Positions 1 through 6,510 of a stretch of DNA of 7,641 nucleotides are shown here, piece by piece. The stretch is from Candidatus Thorarchaeota archaeon (lineage in GTDB: Archaea > Asgardarchaeota > Thorarchaeia > Thorarchaeales > Thorarchaeaceae), in NCBI GenBank assembly GCA_016841005.1, contig JAEORG010000047.1, positions 1-7,641 of the forward strand. Reading direction: 5' to 3'. The notes below the pieces were generated by a model, which worked only from the letters and a program-made list of their open reading frames with translations, was not told the DNA's origin and ran no database searches. How positions within the stretch are numbered: position 1 is the first letter of the stretch; every line of letters starts with the position of its first letter. The translations under genes were made by a program, and so were the position numbers.

Positions 1-629
1 AAGTTGATATCTATGGAGTAGAAGCTGCTTCTGCTGCATCTATGAAGGCATCCTTGGAATCTGGTAAGATTGTAAATGTGACTGGAATGGATACTTCATG
101 TGACGGTATAGCTGTAAAGAAACCTGGGAAGATTACATATCGGATTGCAAAGGACTTGCTCAAGGGTGTTGTTACTGTAGAAGAACTTGAAGTCACTCGC
201 ACTCTCTTTCTACTCCTTGAACGAGCAAAGATCGTTGTTGAACCTGCAGGGTGCGTTGGTCTTTCAGCTTTTCAATATGGGAAGATAGATGTCAAAGGAA
301 AAACAGCAGTTGCAGTTCTATCAGGTGGAAACATCGATATGTCATTCATGTCTAAAGTTGTAGAGAAAGAACTCTTCAGAATCGGACATTCAATTCGAGT
401 AAAAGGTTCTATACTGGATAGAGTTGGAAGTCTAAACAAAGTTCTGAAGCTCGTCGCAGAATCTGGCGTGAGTATCATTGAACTCAATCAAGACCGGTTT
501 GATCCTGATATACCTCCGAACAGAGCTGAACTCGAAATGATACTGGAAGTTCCTGATGAGAAAGCTGTAACTACCATGTTGAAACTGCTGGAGAAAGCAG
601 GCCTTCATTTCTCAATCTATGAAGACTAG
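1..629 (+). CDS. ilvA: Threonine ammonia-lyase (threonine dehydratase), C-terminal part, 5' end outside the window
   Basis: This PLP enzyme converts L-threonine to 2-oxobutyrate and ammonia in the cytoplasm, either as the first step of isoleucine synthesis or in threonine catabolism. The frame is open from base 3, with no start, and gives 208 residues, about half of the usual roughly 400. Visible family motifs are YGVEAA (residues 4-9), CDGIAVKKPG (33-42), VVEPAGCVGLSAF (78-90, where the family normally has an AGA-type glycine/alanine stretch) and SGGNID (107-112, the phosphate/PLP-side loop). A single C-terminal ACT domain spans about residues 130-205, which matches the short TdcB/single-ACT class rather than the long two-ACT IlvA class. 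The PLP lysine lies in the missing half. The ETR...H signature often seen in this ACT domain is not obvious, so allosteric behaviour cannot be read from it. The stop is 19 nt from the stop of a convergent gene. The family call is firm, but biosynthetic versus catabolic role is not decided. Confidence 0.93.
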   Translation, partial: VDIYGVEAASAASMKASLESGKIVNVTGMDTSCDGIAVKKPGKITYRIAKDLLKGVVTVEELEVTRTLFLLLERAKIVVEPAGCVGLSAFQYGKIDVKGKTAVAVLSGGNIDMSFMSKVVEKELFRIGHSIRVKGSILDRVGSLNKVLKLVAESGVSIIELNQDRFDPDIPPNRAELEMILEVPDEKAVTTMLKLLEKAGLHFSIYED

Positions 630-648
630 ATCATCATGTGAACTGAGT

Positions 649-2409
649 CTAATAGATTATAGGTAGACTTGAGATCGCGACTAGAGATAGAATAAAGGCA
701 CTCAAAATTATGGCAGGCCATGTATTCTGGAATTCTAGTGCTGTCCATGCAGTTATCACGGTAGTAAGTAATTGAACGACAAGAAAGAGTAACAGCAAGA
801 GTCCCAACAAGACCATCTTTCCAGCTATCAATCCAAGTGCAGTTGTGCCGAAGACAACAACAACAGCAAGAACGCCTGCTACAGCAAATTTCAAAATGAA
901 CGCAAAGATTGTGGATTTGATATTTCCAATTAATGTTCCACTCCAACTTCTCTTGCTGAGGAGTAGTCCTCTAAGCCAAGCTGCGTCAACGATAAGATAG
1001 GGAATGGCTAAGATTGCGATAATGATTGTATTGATCCCACGAATTCCTACAGGCCATTTGATTAATGCAATGACAATCCATGGTTGCATAGCTTCGGGTA
1101 AACCGCACAATGACAACCAGAACATGAGCCAAACGATGCAGATGAATGCAATTAAGAAACCCTTCAGAATATCAATTACATGGATCCGCAACGATAGTTT
1201 CTGAATCCCAATCGATTCGAATGATCTCATTGTTTGTTCTTTCCCCATTAGAAAATACATTCCGATGATTGTAGAAATTGATGTTAGGATAAAGAATAGA
1301 ACAAGCCCGACAGCAAACATCGACTTCGGCCATGCCACTCCTATGTTTTCTAGGTGGAATCCACTCGCTGATGTGATTGTATATATTGTAATCATGATTG
1401 CTCCAAATATAGAACTGATTGCAAACGATTTCCTAACGCTAAAAGCTTGGGTTTCATTTTCTATCTTACGAGGTCTCTTTCCTTCAGGAATGAACTCATA
1501 GGCTAACATCATCAGTGGGAAGAGGGACAACAATAGGAAGAAGGATCCAGTAAATGTAGCAATTGTCTTACTGAAGTAGATCTGACTCGCTGGATCGAGA
1601 GTATGGATTAGTTGTCCTTCACCCTGAACGGTTTGAATTAACCACTCTGTAGCTTCTTTCACAACCGTACCATCAACTGCTTCGAAGACATGGTCAGTTG
1701 GAGCTAAAGCAAGTCGATAAGCTGTCTGATTGACAATCGATCCATATGTGATATCTGGAACTGCTGATTCATTACCTGTCGCAATGCGTATTGCTTCTAA
1801 AGCATCATCCTCTGAAATCATCTCATCATACATACCAACTGCGATGAGGAGATTACCTGGAAAATCGAGATACTCTCCCAAACTCATCTGTCCAACATCT
1901 CCAACAGCTGCATATCCAATAGGGGCTATTGGAAAGTCCTTGAGTTCAATTGCAACACGAAATCCTAACGAGTGTGATACAACACCATAGCTCTCATTGT
2001 CAATGTTTGGCCAATTCTGTTGGACATAACGCACTGCTGCATATGCATCTTCAGCCATTGTTTCAGTATCCGTAATGTCATATGGTAATGGAGAATCTCC
2101 ATGTCCTGCAAGGTCAACAGAAACCACAGTGAAGTTACGCCGTGCTAATTCGATATTGAATGCATACATTCCTTCCTTTGATCCTGCAAGTCCATGTAGA
2201 GTTAGGACTATAGGCATAGGATCAAGGTGTCCACCTAGTCTTGGCGAGTATACAAGGAAGTCGACTGGTCTACCAGGTTCGCGTTCGATAGTGAACCTTT
2301 CTACAGTGATTTCTCCGAGACCTCGATCTACCGCCCATGAGAGGTAGAATGAGGAGAGAAATAGAATAGTCATTATAAAGATTGTAAAGTAGAGAGGCTC
2401 CCTCTTCAT
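649..2409 (-). CDS. Membrane-anchored alpha/beta-hydrolase fused to a polytopic membrane domain
   Basis: The protein has 586 residues from the chosen ATG. Residues 7-27 form a hydrophobic signal anchor. Residues about 35-265 are an alpha/beta-hydrolase domain with oxyanion-hole motif HGLAGS (72-77), GHGDS (102-106), nucleophile elbow VSHSLG with Ser147 (the first Gly of the usual GxSxG is Ser145), candidate acid Asp195 in GMYDE and candidate His240 in PTDH. Residues about 284-585 carry roughly eight membrane helices (near 284-306, 328-348, 362-388, 411-433, 444-478, 499-523, 524-551 and 564-585). The hydrolase should therefore face outside. An esterase, lipase or peptidase role is possible, but the substrate is unknown. 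ATG 2409 has GGTGA five bases upstream. ATG 2421 is an alternative with AAAGGA nine bases upstream. The open frame continues to a GTG at 2580, but that extension overlaps the preceding gene and lacks signal-like character. A weak TATA-like ATGATATATC lies near 2543-2552. No partner gene is evident. Confidence 0.88.
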   Translation of the reverse strand: MKREPLYFTIFIMTILFLSSFYLSWAVDRGLGEITVERFTIEREPGRPVDFLVYSPRLGGHLDPMPIVLTLHGLAGSKEGMYAFNIELARRNFTVVSVDLAGHGDSPLPYDITDTETMAEDAYAAVRYVQQNWPNIDNESYGVVSHSLGFRVAIELKDFPIAPIGYAAVGDVGQMSLGEYLDFPGNLLIAVGMYDEMISEDDALEAIRIATGNESAVPDITYGSIVNQTAYRLALAPTDHVFEAVDGTVVKEATEWLIQTVQGEGQLIHTLDPASQIYFSKTIATFTGSFFLLLSLFPLMMLAYEFIPEGKRPRKIENETQAFSVRKSFAISSIFGAIMITIYTITSASGFHLENIGVAWPKSMFAVGLVLFFILTSISTIIGMYFLMGKEQTMRSFESIGIQKLSLRIHVIDILKGFLIAFICIVWLMFWLSLCGLPEAMQPWIVIALIKWPVGIRGINTIIIAILAIPYLIVDAAWLRGLLLSKRSWSGTLIGNIKSTIFAFILKFAVAGVLAVVVVFGTTALGLIAGKMVLLGLLLLLFLVVQLLTTVITAWTALEFQNTWPAIILSAFILSLVAISSLPIIY

Positions 2410-2414
2410 GATAC

Positions 2415-2419
2415 TCACC
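2415..2419 (-). promoter_or_regulatory. Ribosome-binding site deciding the start of the membrane hydrolase gene
   Basis: GGTGA on the minus strand lies five bases before the ATG at 2409. It matches the archaeal anti-Shine-Dalgarno tail and places MKREPL, a typical positively charged signal-peptide n-region, at the protein start. The motif overlaps the alternative upstream ATG at 2421, so only one of the two starts can use it. Confidence 0.55.
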
Positions 2420-2566
2420 ATATTCGATATTCCTTTCGTATCGAGGTGTGACTTAAGGGTGACGATTAACTTAGGTTTTGGGACGGTTAAGACTTCATTT
2501 ATTGTCATGGGAATAAGGATAGAAGATGACAAACCGTTGATTAGATATATCATAGAAAATGAAGAA

Positions 2567-3688
2567 TTAATTTGAATCACTATTGTTGATTATCTCAATT
2601 ATCTGACCAGATTCTGATGGATGAGTGTCGATTCGATTCAGAAGTGCTTGCCTTATTCTATTTTCTTTAACTATCCACATTTTCTTGGATATCGTGAAAA
2701 GAATACTCCCTGCATTCTGGCAGGTTTCGATAACCTCTCCAAATGCCTCTAAGATTGTGGGATTTCGTGAAAGTTCTTTTGACTTCTCAATGTAATGTAT
2801 GAACTGCTCCGTTTCTTTGCCAGTTCTTATTTTGTTAGCTAATATGGTTGCCATCTCATCAATCAGTGTTAGATAAACAGTAGATTGACCTAAATCTATG
2901 AAACTTCCTTTAGTATCTATAATCCAAAGGCTCCCCCTAGTTTTTATGAAATTAACAATTTCTTGCAATCTACTTAAGATTGTGGTTTCTATCTCTTTGT
3001 TTGTAGCAAGAACTTCCGAGGTCAATACATAATTTAAGAATTTTAGAAATTTCTCTGACATAGATTTTGAAGTCAGTTCATTGATTACCGCATTATATAG
3101 ATCTAAATCACCCTTTAGACAATTAAGATACCAGTAGAAGTATGAGGTAGTTTCTAGATTGACAAGTCCATCTATGATTATTGACTTAAAATCCTCATCA
3201 GTGACAAGATATTCAATGGTATAAATTTCTTCAAAGATTTCAGGATGTACCTTAAGAGTTTCAAGAATTAGATTTCTTTTTGATAGGATGGCCTGTTTTA
3301 TTTTCTTTTCATGTATCAAGTTGTCATATCGCGCTATGTTTGAGATTATGTTTATAGTCCATTCTTCATTTTTGATATTCTCTGAAATCGTTGGAATTCT
3401 CTCTTTGATTGCTTTTCGAATAATCTCATTATTTGCCAAGACAGGTATATCGGATATTGTGTAGATCAAATCTGAAGGTCTTGTCAAATTCATGATACAT
3501 TTGGCTAATGCCTCTTGGAAAGCATCGCTCCTAGTAATATGTGGCGCATTACGAAGTGCTTCATAAAGAATGTAATAGTCGGATGTGTCTGCAACACCAA
3601 TCAATATGTCGAGTATCAAATTTCCATCTTGAGATGCTGCCTCAAGACTCGCAACTAATTTCTTAATTGAGTATTCGATGTGACTCAC
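2567..3688 (-). CDS. Uncharacterised helical-repeat protein (HEAT/ARM-like, degenerate repeats of about 36 residues)
   Basis: I do not recognise a named family. The 373-residue product has no signal peptide or membrane helix and appears all-alpha. A loose repeat recurs, with a core of the form (I/L)xx-A-(I/L)xx-(R/K/L)-(I/L). Examples start near residues 54 (AFQEALAKCIMNL), 87 (EIIRKAIKERIPTI), 127 (KKIKQAILSKRNLI), 164 (DFKSIIIDGLVNL), 194 (DLYNAVINEL), 230 (EIETTILSRLQEIV), 309 (NPTILEAFGEVIE) and 342 (NRIRQALLNRI). Spacings are 30-40 residues, with one double gap. That pattern fits an alpha-solenoid used for protein binding; the function is unknown. No ATG precedes the conserved part. I chose GTG 3688 because GGGAG sits five bases upstream. 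The open frame runs back to a TTG at 3934 but would overlap the dehydrogenase gene by 137 nt in a composition unlike the rest. The gene is visibly AT-richer than its neighbours (hand counts: 18/60 GC at 3001-3060, 16/60 at 3181-3240, against 25/60 at 4081-4140). Confidence 0.75.
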   Translation of the reverse strand: MSHIEYSIKKLVASLEAASQDGNLILDILIGVADTSDYYILYEALRNAPHITRSDAFQEALAKCIMNLTRPSDLIYTISDIPVLANNEIIRKAIKERIPTISENIKNEEWTINIISNIARYDNLIHEKKIKQAILSKRNLILETLKVHPEIFEEIYTIEYLVTDEDFKSIIIDGLVNLETTSYFYWYLNCLKGDLDLYNAVINELTSKSMSEKFLKFLNYVLTSEVLATNKEIETTILSRLQEIVNFIKTRGSLWIIDTKGSFIDLGQSTVYLTLIDEMATILANKIRTGKETEQFIHYIEKSKELSRNPTILEAFGEVIETCQNAGSILFTISKKMWIVKENRIRQALLNRIDTHPSESGQIIEIINNSDSN

Positions 3689-3693
3689 AATAA

Positions 3694-3698
3694 CTCCC
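3694..3698 (-). promoter_or_regulatory. Ribosome-binding site supporting the GTG start of the helical-repeat gene
   Basis: GGGAG on the minus strand is followed by five bases and then GTG at 3688. It is the only well-placed purine motif I found between the end of the dehydrogenase gene and the first repeat, so it decides the start. A TTG at 3700 just upstream has no such motif. Confidence 0.5.
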
Positions 3699-3776
3699 AA
3701 TATATTAGGCTGTCTTACTGTAATTAATCTTAGGGAGTTCTTGCTTGATCTTCCAAAGGTGAAGTTTTGGCGTCTG

Positions 3777-3793
3777 AATTCGACATTCGAATT
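3777..3793 (-). repeat. Perfect 7-bp inverted repeat just after the threonine dehydrogenase stop codon
   Basis: AATTCGA and TCGAATT flank a 3-nt loop, four bases downstream of the dehydrogenase stop on the minus strand. As RNA it would fold into a short, AU-rich hairpin. No T-run follows it, so it is not a classical terminator. It may instead be a 3'-end stabilising or processing hairpin, a regulator site for the downstream gene, or chance. Confidence 0.4.
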
Positions 3794-3797
3794 TTTC

Positions 3798-4751
3798 TTA
3801 GTATTTGATGCCAAGTTTCTTGGAGAGCTTATCGAGCATGTCCTTGACCATTGCTGCGAGGTCGTATTCAGGTTCCCAGCCCCATTCCTCTCGAGCAACA
3901 CTATCATCGAGTGATGCAGGCCAGGATTCCGCAATTGCTTGCCTGAAGTCAGGTTCGTAGGTTATTTCGAATTCAGGAATGTGCTTCTTGATCTCTGCTG
4001 CAATCTCTTCTGGAGCAAAAGACATAGCAGTGATGTTGTAGCTTCGATGTACAAGTTTTTCAACTGGAGCCTCGATGAGGTCCATCGTACACTTCAAACA
4101 ATCAGGCATGTACATCATAGGCAAGTATGTGCCTTTGTCAAGAAATGATGTGTATTTCTTGTTCTTGAGTGCTTCATAGAAGATTTCAACTGCGTAGTCT
4201 GTTGTGCCGCCACCTGGTAGTGCTTCAGCACTAATGATGCCGGGATATCGAAGTGAGCGAAAATCTACACCGTACCTCTTTGTATAGTACTCGCCCCATA
4301 ATTCTATGAAAACTTTCGATACTCCATATGCACTTGTTGGTCTCATGATGACATCATTAGGAGTATTCTCTCTAGGAGTAGAAGGTCCAAATGCTGCAAT
4401 TGAACTCGGAATCATTACCTGGTCCAATTTGAGTATTCGTGCAGCTTCGAGAATATTGTAAGCTCCCTCAACATTAGTTCGATAAGCAAGTTGGGGATTT
4501 TGTTCACCTACGCCAGAAAGAACAGAGGCGTTATGTATGATAATATCAATGTCATTATCTACAAGCATTGAATGGATTTGATTTGGATCAAGAATATCGA
4601 GATGAAGATACGGACCATCTTTTGTAAGAATCTCAGGAGGCTTTTTTCGTCCTGATGCTATGACATTCTTACCACCGTATTTTTTTCGCAGAGCACCTAT
4701 TAACTCTGTGCCAATTTGACCATATGATCCAGTCACTAAGAATCGTGTCAT
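3798..4751 (-). CDS. tdh: L-threonine 3-dehydrogenase, SDR (NAD-dependent epimerase-like) type
   Basis: This cytoplasmic enzyme oxidises L-threonine with NAD+ to 2-amino-3-oxobutyrate, which glycine C-acetyltransferase or spontaneous decarboxylation then consumes. The 317-residue length is normal for the short-chain type known from Thermoplasma, Flavobacterium and Cupriavidus. The N-terminal Rossmann motif GSYGQIG (8-14) binds NAD. Asp52 follows in LDILD. The catalytic set is Ser116/Ser117, Tyr142 and Lys146 in YGVSK. The segments RSLRYPGIIS (165-174) and PGGGTTDYAVEIF (179-191) with FLDKGTYLPMMYMPDC (203-218), and the C-terminal SWPASLDDS (276-284), are what I remember as characteristic of this TDH subgroup versus sugar epimerases. 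ATG 4751 starts directly on the Rossmann strand. Its upstream purine motif is weak. A TATA-like GACTTAAAAC lies about 50 nt upstream. A UDP-sugar epimerase is the alternative but fits less well. No glycine C-acetyltransferase gene is in the window. Confidence 0.88.
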   Translation of the reverse strand: MTRFLVTGSYGQIGTELIGALRKKYGGKNVIASGRKKPPEILTKDGPYLHLDILDPNQIHSMLVDNDIDIIIHNASVLSGVGEQNPQLAYRTNVEGAYNILEAARILKLDQVMIPSSIAAFGPSTPRENTPNDVIMRPTSAYGVSKVFIELWGEYYTKRYGVDFRSLRYPGIISAEALPGGGTTDYAVEIFYEALKNKKYTSFLDKGTYLPMMYMPDCLKCTMDLIEAPVEKLVHRSYNITAMSFAPEEIAAEIKKHIPEFEITYEPDFRQAIAESWPASLDDSVAREEWGWEPEYDLAAMVKDMLDKLSKKLGIKY

Positions 4752-4800
4752 TGTTGTTCAATCCATGCCACTTGATTAGGCTCACGCCGCAATTTACTCA

Positions 4801-4810
4801 GTTTTAAGTC
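4801..4810 (-). promoter_or_regulatory. Candidate TATA box for the threonine dehydrogenase gene
   Basis: On the minus strand AAAAGAAGACTTAAAAC resembles an archaeal purine-rich BRE followed by a TATA-like element, centred about 53 nt before the ATG at 4751. A start site about 25 nt downstream would leave a leader near 28 nt. This is a pattern match only. GATATAATAAAAG further upstream (4854-4866, minus) is a competing candidate. Confidence 0.3.
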
Positions 4811-4851
4811 TTCTTTTTGTAACTGCTAATTAACGCTGCTCCAATCTGTTC

Positions 4852-4864
4852 TCTTTTATTATAT
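4852..4864 (+). promoter_or_regulatory. Candidate TATA box for the beta-propeller gene
   Basis: TCTTTTATTATAT is the best TATA-like run in the 163-nt divergent spacer when read on the plus strand. It lies about 57 nt before the GTG at 4915. The usual archaeal spacing predicts transcription starting roughly at 4880-4890, inside the inverted repeat at 4875-4908. Confidence 0.35.
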
Positions 4865-4874
4865 CAATTAAGAG

Positions 4875-4908
4875 ATTCACCTACTGTCTTTATTTGAAAT
4901 AGGTGAAT
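4875..4908 (+). promoter_or_regulatory. 9-bp perfect inverted repeat enclosing the Shine-Dalgarno sequence (operator or SD-sequestering hairpin)
   Basis: ATTCACCTA (4875-4883) and TAGGTGAAT (4900-4908) are exact reverse complements separated by 16 nt. The right arm contains AGGTGA (4901-4906), the ribosome-binding site of the beta-propeller gene that starts at 4915. In RNA the left arm would act as an anti-Shine-Dalgarno strand. In DNA the two half-sites, centres 25 bp apart, could bind a dimeric regulator at the transcription start region. The match is seen directly; the role is inference. Confidence 0.5.
4901..4906 (+). promoter_or_regulatory. Ribosome-binding site deciding the GTG start of the beta-propeller gene
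   Basis: AGGTGA is followed by eight bases and then GTG at 4915, which begins a good signal peptide (MKRQLK...). The in-frame GTG at 4903 lies inside this motif and would have no ribosome-binding site of its own. The ATG at 4907 is out of frame and stops after three codons. Confidence 0.65.
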
Positions 4909-4914
4909 GGTACG

Positions 4915-6510
4915 GTGAAAAGACAACTAAAACATGGTACATCCGTTGTATTTGGTTTTGTGATTACAGTATTACTGCTTGCAGGAATCTTTCTCCCTAC
5001 TACACATGCAACATTTTCTGTGGCTGAATCTTCATCATATTCAACCTTTTTTGGTGGTTCTATGGGTGAAGATGCAACAAAGGTCACGTTTGATAATGAA
5101 GGGAATACTATCCTGATTGGTCAGACACCTTCTGAGGACTTACCAATTACTGATAATGCCTTTCAATCTGAATATGCTGGTGGTGGATGGGATGGATATG
5201 TAGCAAAGTTCAGCCCATCTGGAGACCTCCTGTATTCCTCGTACTTAGGTGGTGATCAGTATGAACATGTCACTACTGTTCGAGTCGATGCTCAGAATAA
5301 TATCATCCTTGCAGGTACGACTGGGAGTACAGACTTTCCTGTTACACCTGATGCATACCAATCCACAAAATCAGATTCTCTAGATGGTTTTATCATGAAG
5401 GTAGCTGAAAATGGGACATTAATCTATAGTACCTATTTTGGAGGTACTGGAGAGGATTGGATATATGGTATGGAATTTGATGCAAGTGGTAACTATATGT
5501 TCGCAGGATCTACAGGTTCATCTGGACTTGCAACTTCTGGAGTGATAGGTACATCAATTGCAGGAGGAGTCATAGATGGATTCATTGCGAAACTCAGTGC
5601 CGAAGGTTCTACAAAATTGATGTTCTCCTATATCGGGGGAAATGGAGTTGATCGAATTCCACTTATGAAAATTGATAGCAATTTCAATTATGTCATTGTT
5701 GGATTTATTCAATCTACTGACTTTCCGGTAACAGGAAATGCATTTCAATCTGTAGCATCTGCTCAAGGCGATGCAATTCTTGCTAAGGTGTCCGGCGATG
5801 GAACGGATTTGATGTATTCGACCTATATCGGAGGTAATGACGATGACACTGGCCTCAGCGTTGCGTTAGACTCTCAGGATAATATGATAATCTCAGGATA
5901 CACAGAATCTGATGATCTCGCGGTTGTGAATGCCATTCAACCAACATTTGGTGGAGGAGCTGCAGATATTTACATTGCAAAGTTCAACAATACAGGTTCT
6001 ATCCAATTCCTAACATATCTAGGTGGAAACGAGACTGATTATGCCTGGGAAGTAATTACCGATCCTGATGACAATATCATTGTTGGAGGAAGAACATCAT
6101 CAATTAACTACCCTGTACATGATGGTCTCAATGATACTCATTCTGGTTCATTTGATGGAGTTGTTACCAAGCTCTCTCCAGATGGTCAGACAAATATTGT
6201 TTCATCATTTGTAGGTGGAAGTGATTCGGATATCGGTGAAGGATTAGCTGTTGATGATGCAGGAAATGTAGTGTTGACAGGGAGAACTGTTTCTTCTGAT
6301 TTTCCTCTAACTGCTGGTGCATACCAGACAGAGATTGCTGGGTCCTCAGATGCATTTGTATGCCACATTGCCTTTGGCCTACCAACAACGACTCCAAGCA
6401 ATACAACAACAACAGATGGTACTCCGATAGACACAACTTCTCTCCTCCTAATTGGAGCTGGAGGAGTTGCTGTAGTGATTGTGCTTGTTATACTTTTCAA
6501 GAGAAAATAA
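4915..6510 (+). CDS. Secreted seven-repeat SBBP beta-propeller protein with C-terminal membrane anchor
   Basis: The 531-residue product has an n-region KRQLKHG and a hydrophobic core (about 10-28) forming a signal peptide, probably ending near THA. Residues about 43-487 hold seven SBBP (beta-propeller) repeats marked by (F/Y)xGG at residues 45, 110, 174, 239, 304, 368 and 432. The spacing is a strict 64-65 residues. Each repeat follows the plan YxGG..D....V..D..GN.I..G.T.S.DFP.T..A.Q....G..D.F..K. Seven repeats is the number needed to close one propeller. A Thr-rich linker follows (about 490-509), then one helix (511-527) and the basic tail FKRK, so the propeller should sit outside the cell. 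Binding or adhesion is the likely role; no catalytic motif is visible. The start at GTG 4915 is set by AGGTGA. GTG 4903 would add four residues. The gene runs divergently from the dehydrogenase and has a terminator at its stop. Confidence 0.9.
   Translation: MKRQLKHGTSVVFGFVITVLLLAGIFLPTTHATFSVAESSSYSTFFGGSMGEDATKVTFDNEGNTILIGQTPSEDLPITDNAFQSEYAGGGWDGYVAKFSPSGDLLYSSYLGGDQYEHVTTVRVDAQNNIILAGTTGSTDFPVTPDAYQSTKSDSLDGFIMKVAENGTLIYSTYFGGTGEDWIYGMEFDASGNYMFAGSTGSSGLATSGVIGTSIAGGVIDGFIAKLSAEGSTKLMFSYIGGNGVDRIPLMKIDSNFNYVIVGFIQSTDFPVTGNAFQSVASAQGDAILAKVSGDGTDLMYSTYIGGNDDDTGLSVALDSQDNMIISGYTESDDLAVVNAIQPTFGGGAADIYIAKFNNTGSIQFLTYLGGNETDYAWEVITDPDDNIIVGGRTSSINYPVHDGLNDTHSGSFDGVVTKLSPDGQTNIVSSFVGGSDSDIGEGLAVDDAGNVVLTGRTVSSDFPLTAGAYQTEIAGSSDAFVCHIAFGLPTTTPSNTTTTDGTPIDTTSLLLIGAGGVAVVIVLVILFKRK

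Noticed and set aside
626..946. Minus-strand 106-residue frame within the hydrolase gene and the convergent gap
   Set aside because: It lies over the membrane-helix coding region of the real gene in a different frame and has Cys-rich, low-complexity content typical of a shadow.
2410..2580. N-terminal extension of the membrane hydrolase to a GTG at 2580 (643-residue reading)
   Set aside because: It overlaps the end of the upstream gene, has no ribosome-binding motif I could see, and would bury the signal anchor 57 residues inside the protein. ATG 2409 with GGTGA explains the gene better.
3689..3934. N-terminal extension of the helical-repeat protein to a TTG at 3934
   Set aside because: Its first part is the dehydrogenase gene read in another frame. 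The residues there lack the repeat pattern.
3798..4751. UDP-glucose 4-epimerase as the identity of the SDR gene
   Set aside because: The PGGGTTDYAVEIF, LDKGTYLPMMYMPD and SWPASLDDS segments fit the SDR threonine dehydrogenase subgroup better, though this rests on memory of the family and not on a search.
6164..6500. Minus-strand frames opposite the propeller gene's C-terminus
   Set aside because: They are antisense to the last SBBP repeat and the Thr-rich linker. Composition mirrors the repeats and no ribosome-binding site or domain is visible.
4915..6510. DNA-level tandem repeat or CRISPR-like array, suggested by the regular spacing of about 193 nt
   Set aside because: The periodicity is protein-level (GG motifs every 64-65 codons). 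The DNA between units is too diverged for direct repeats.
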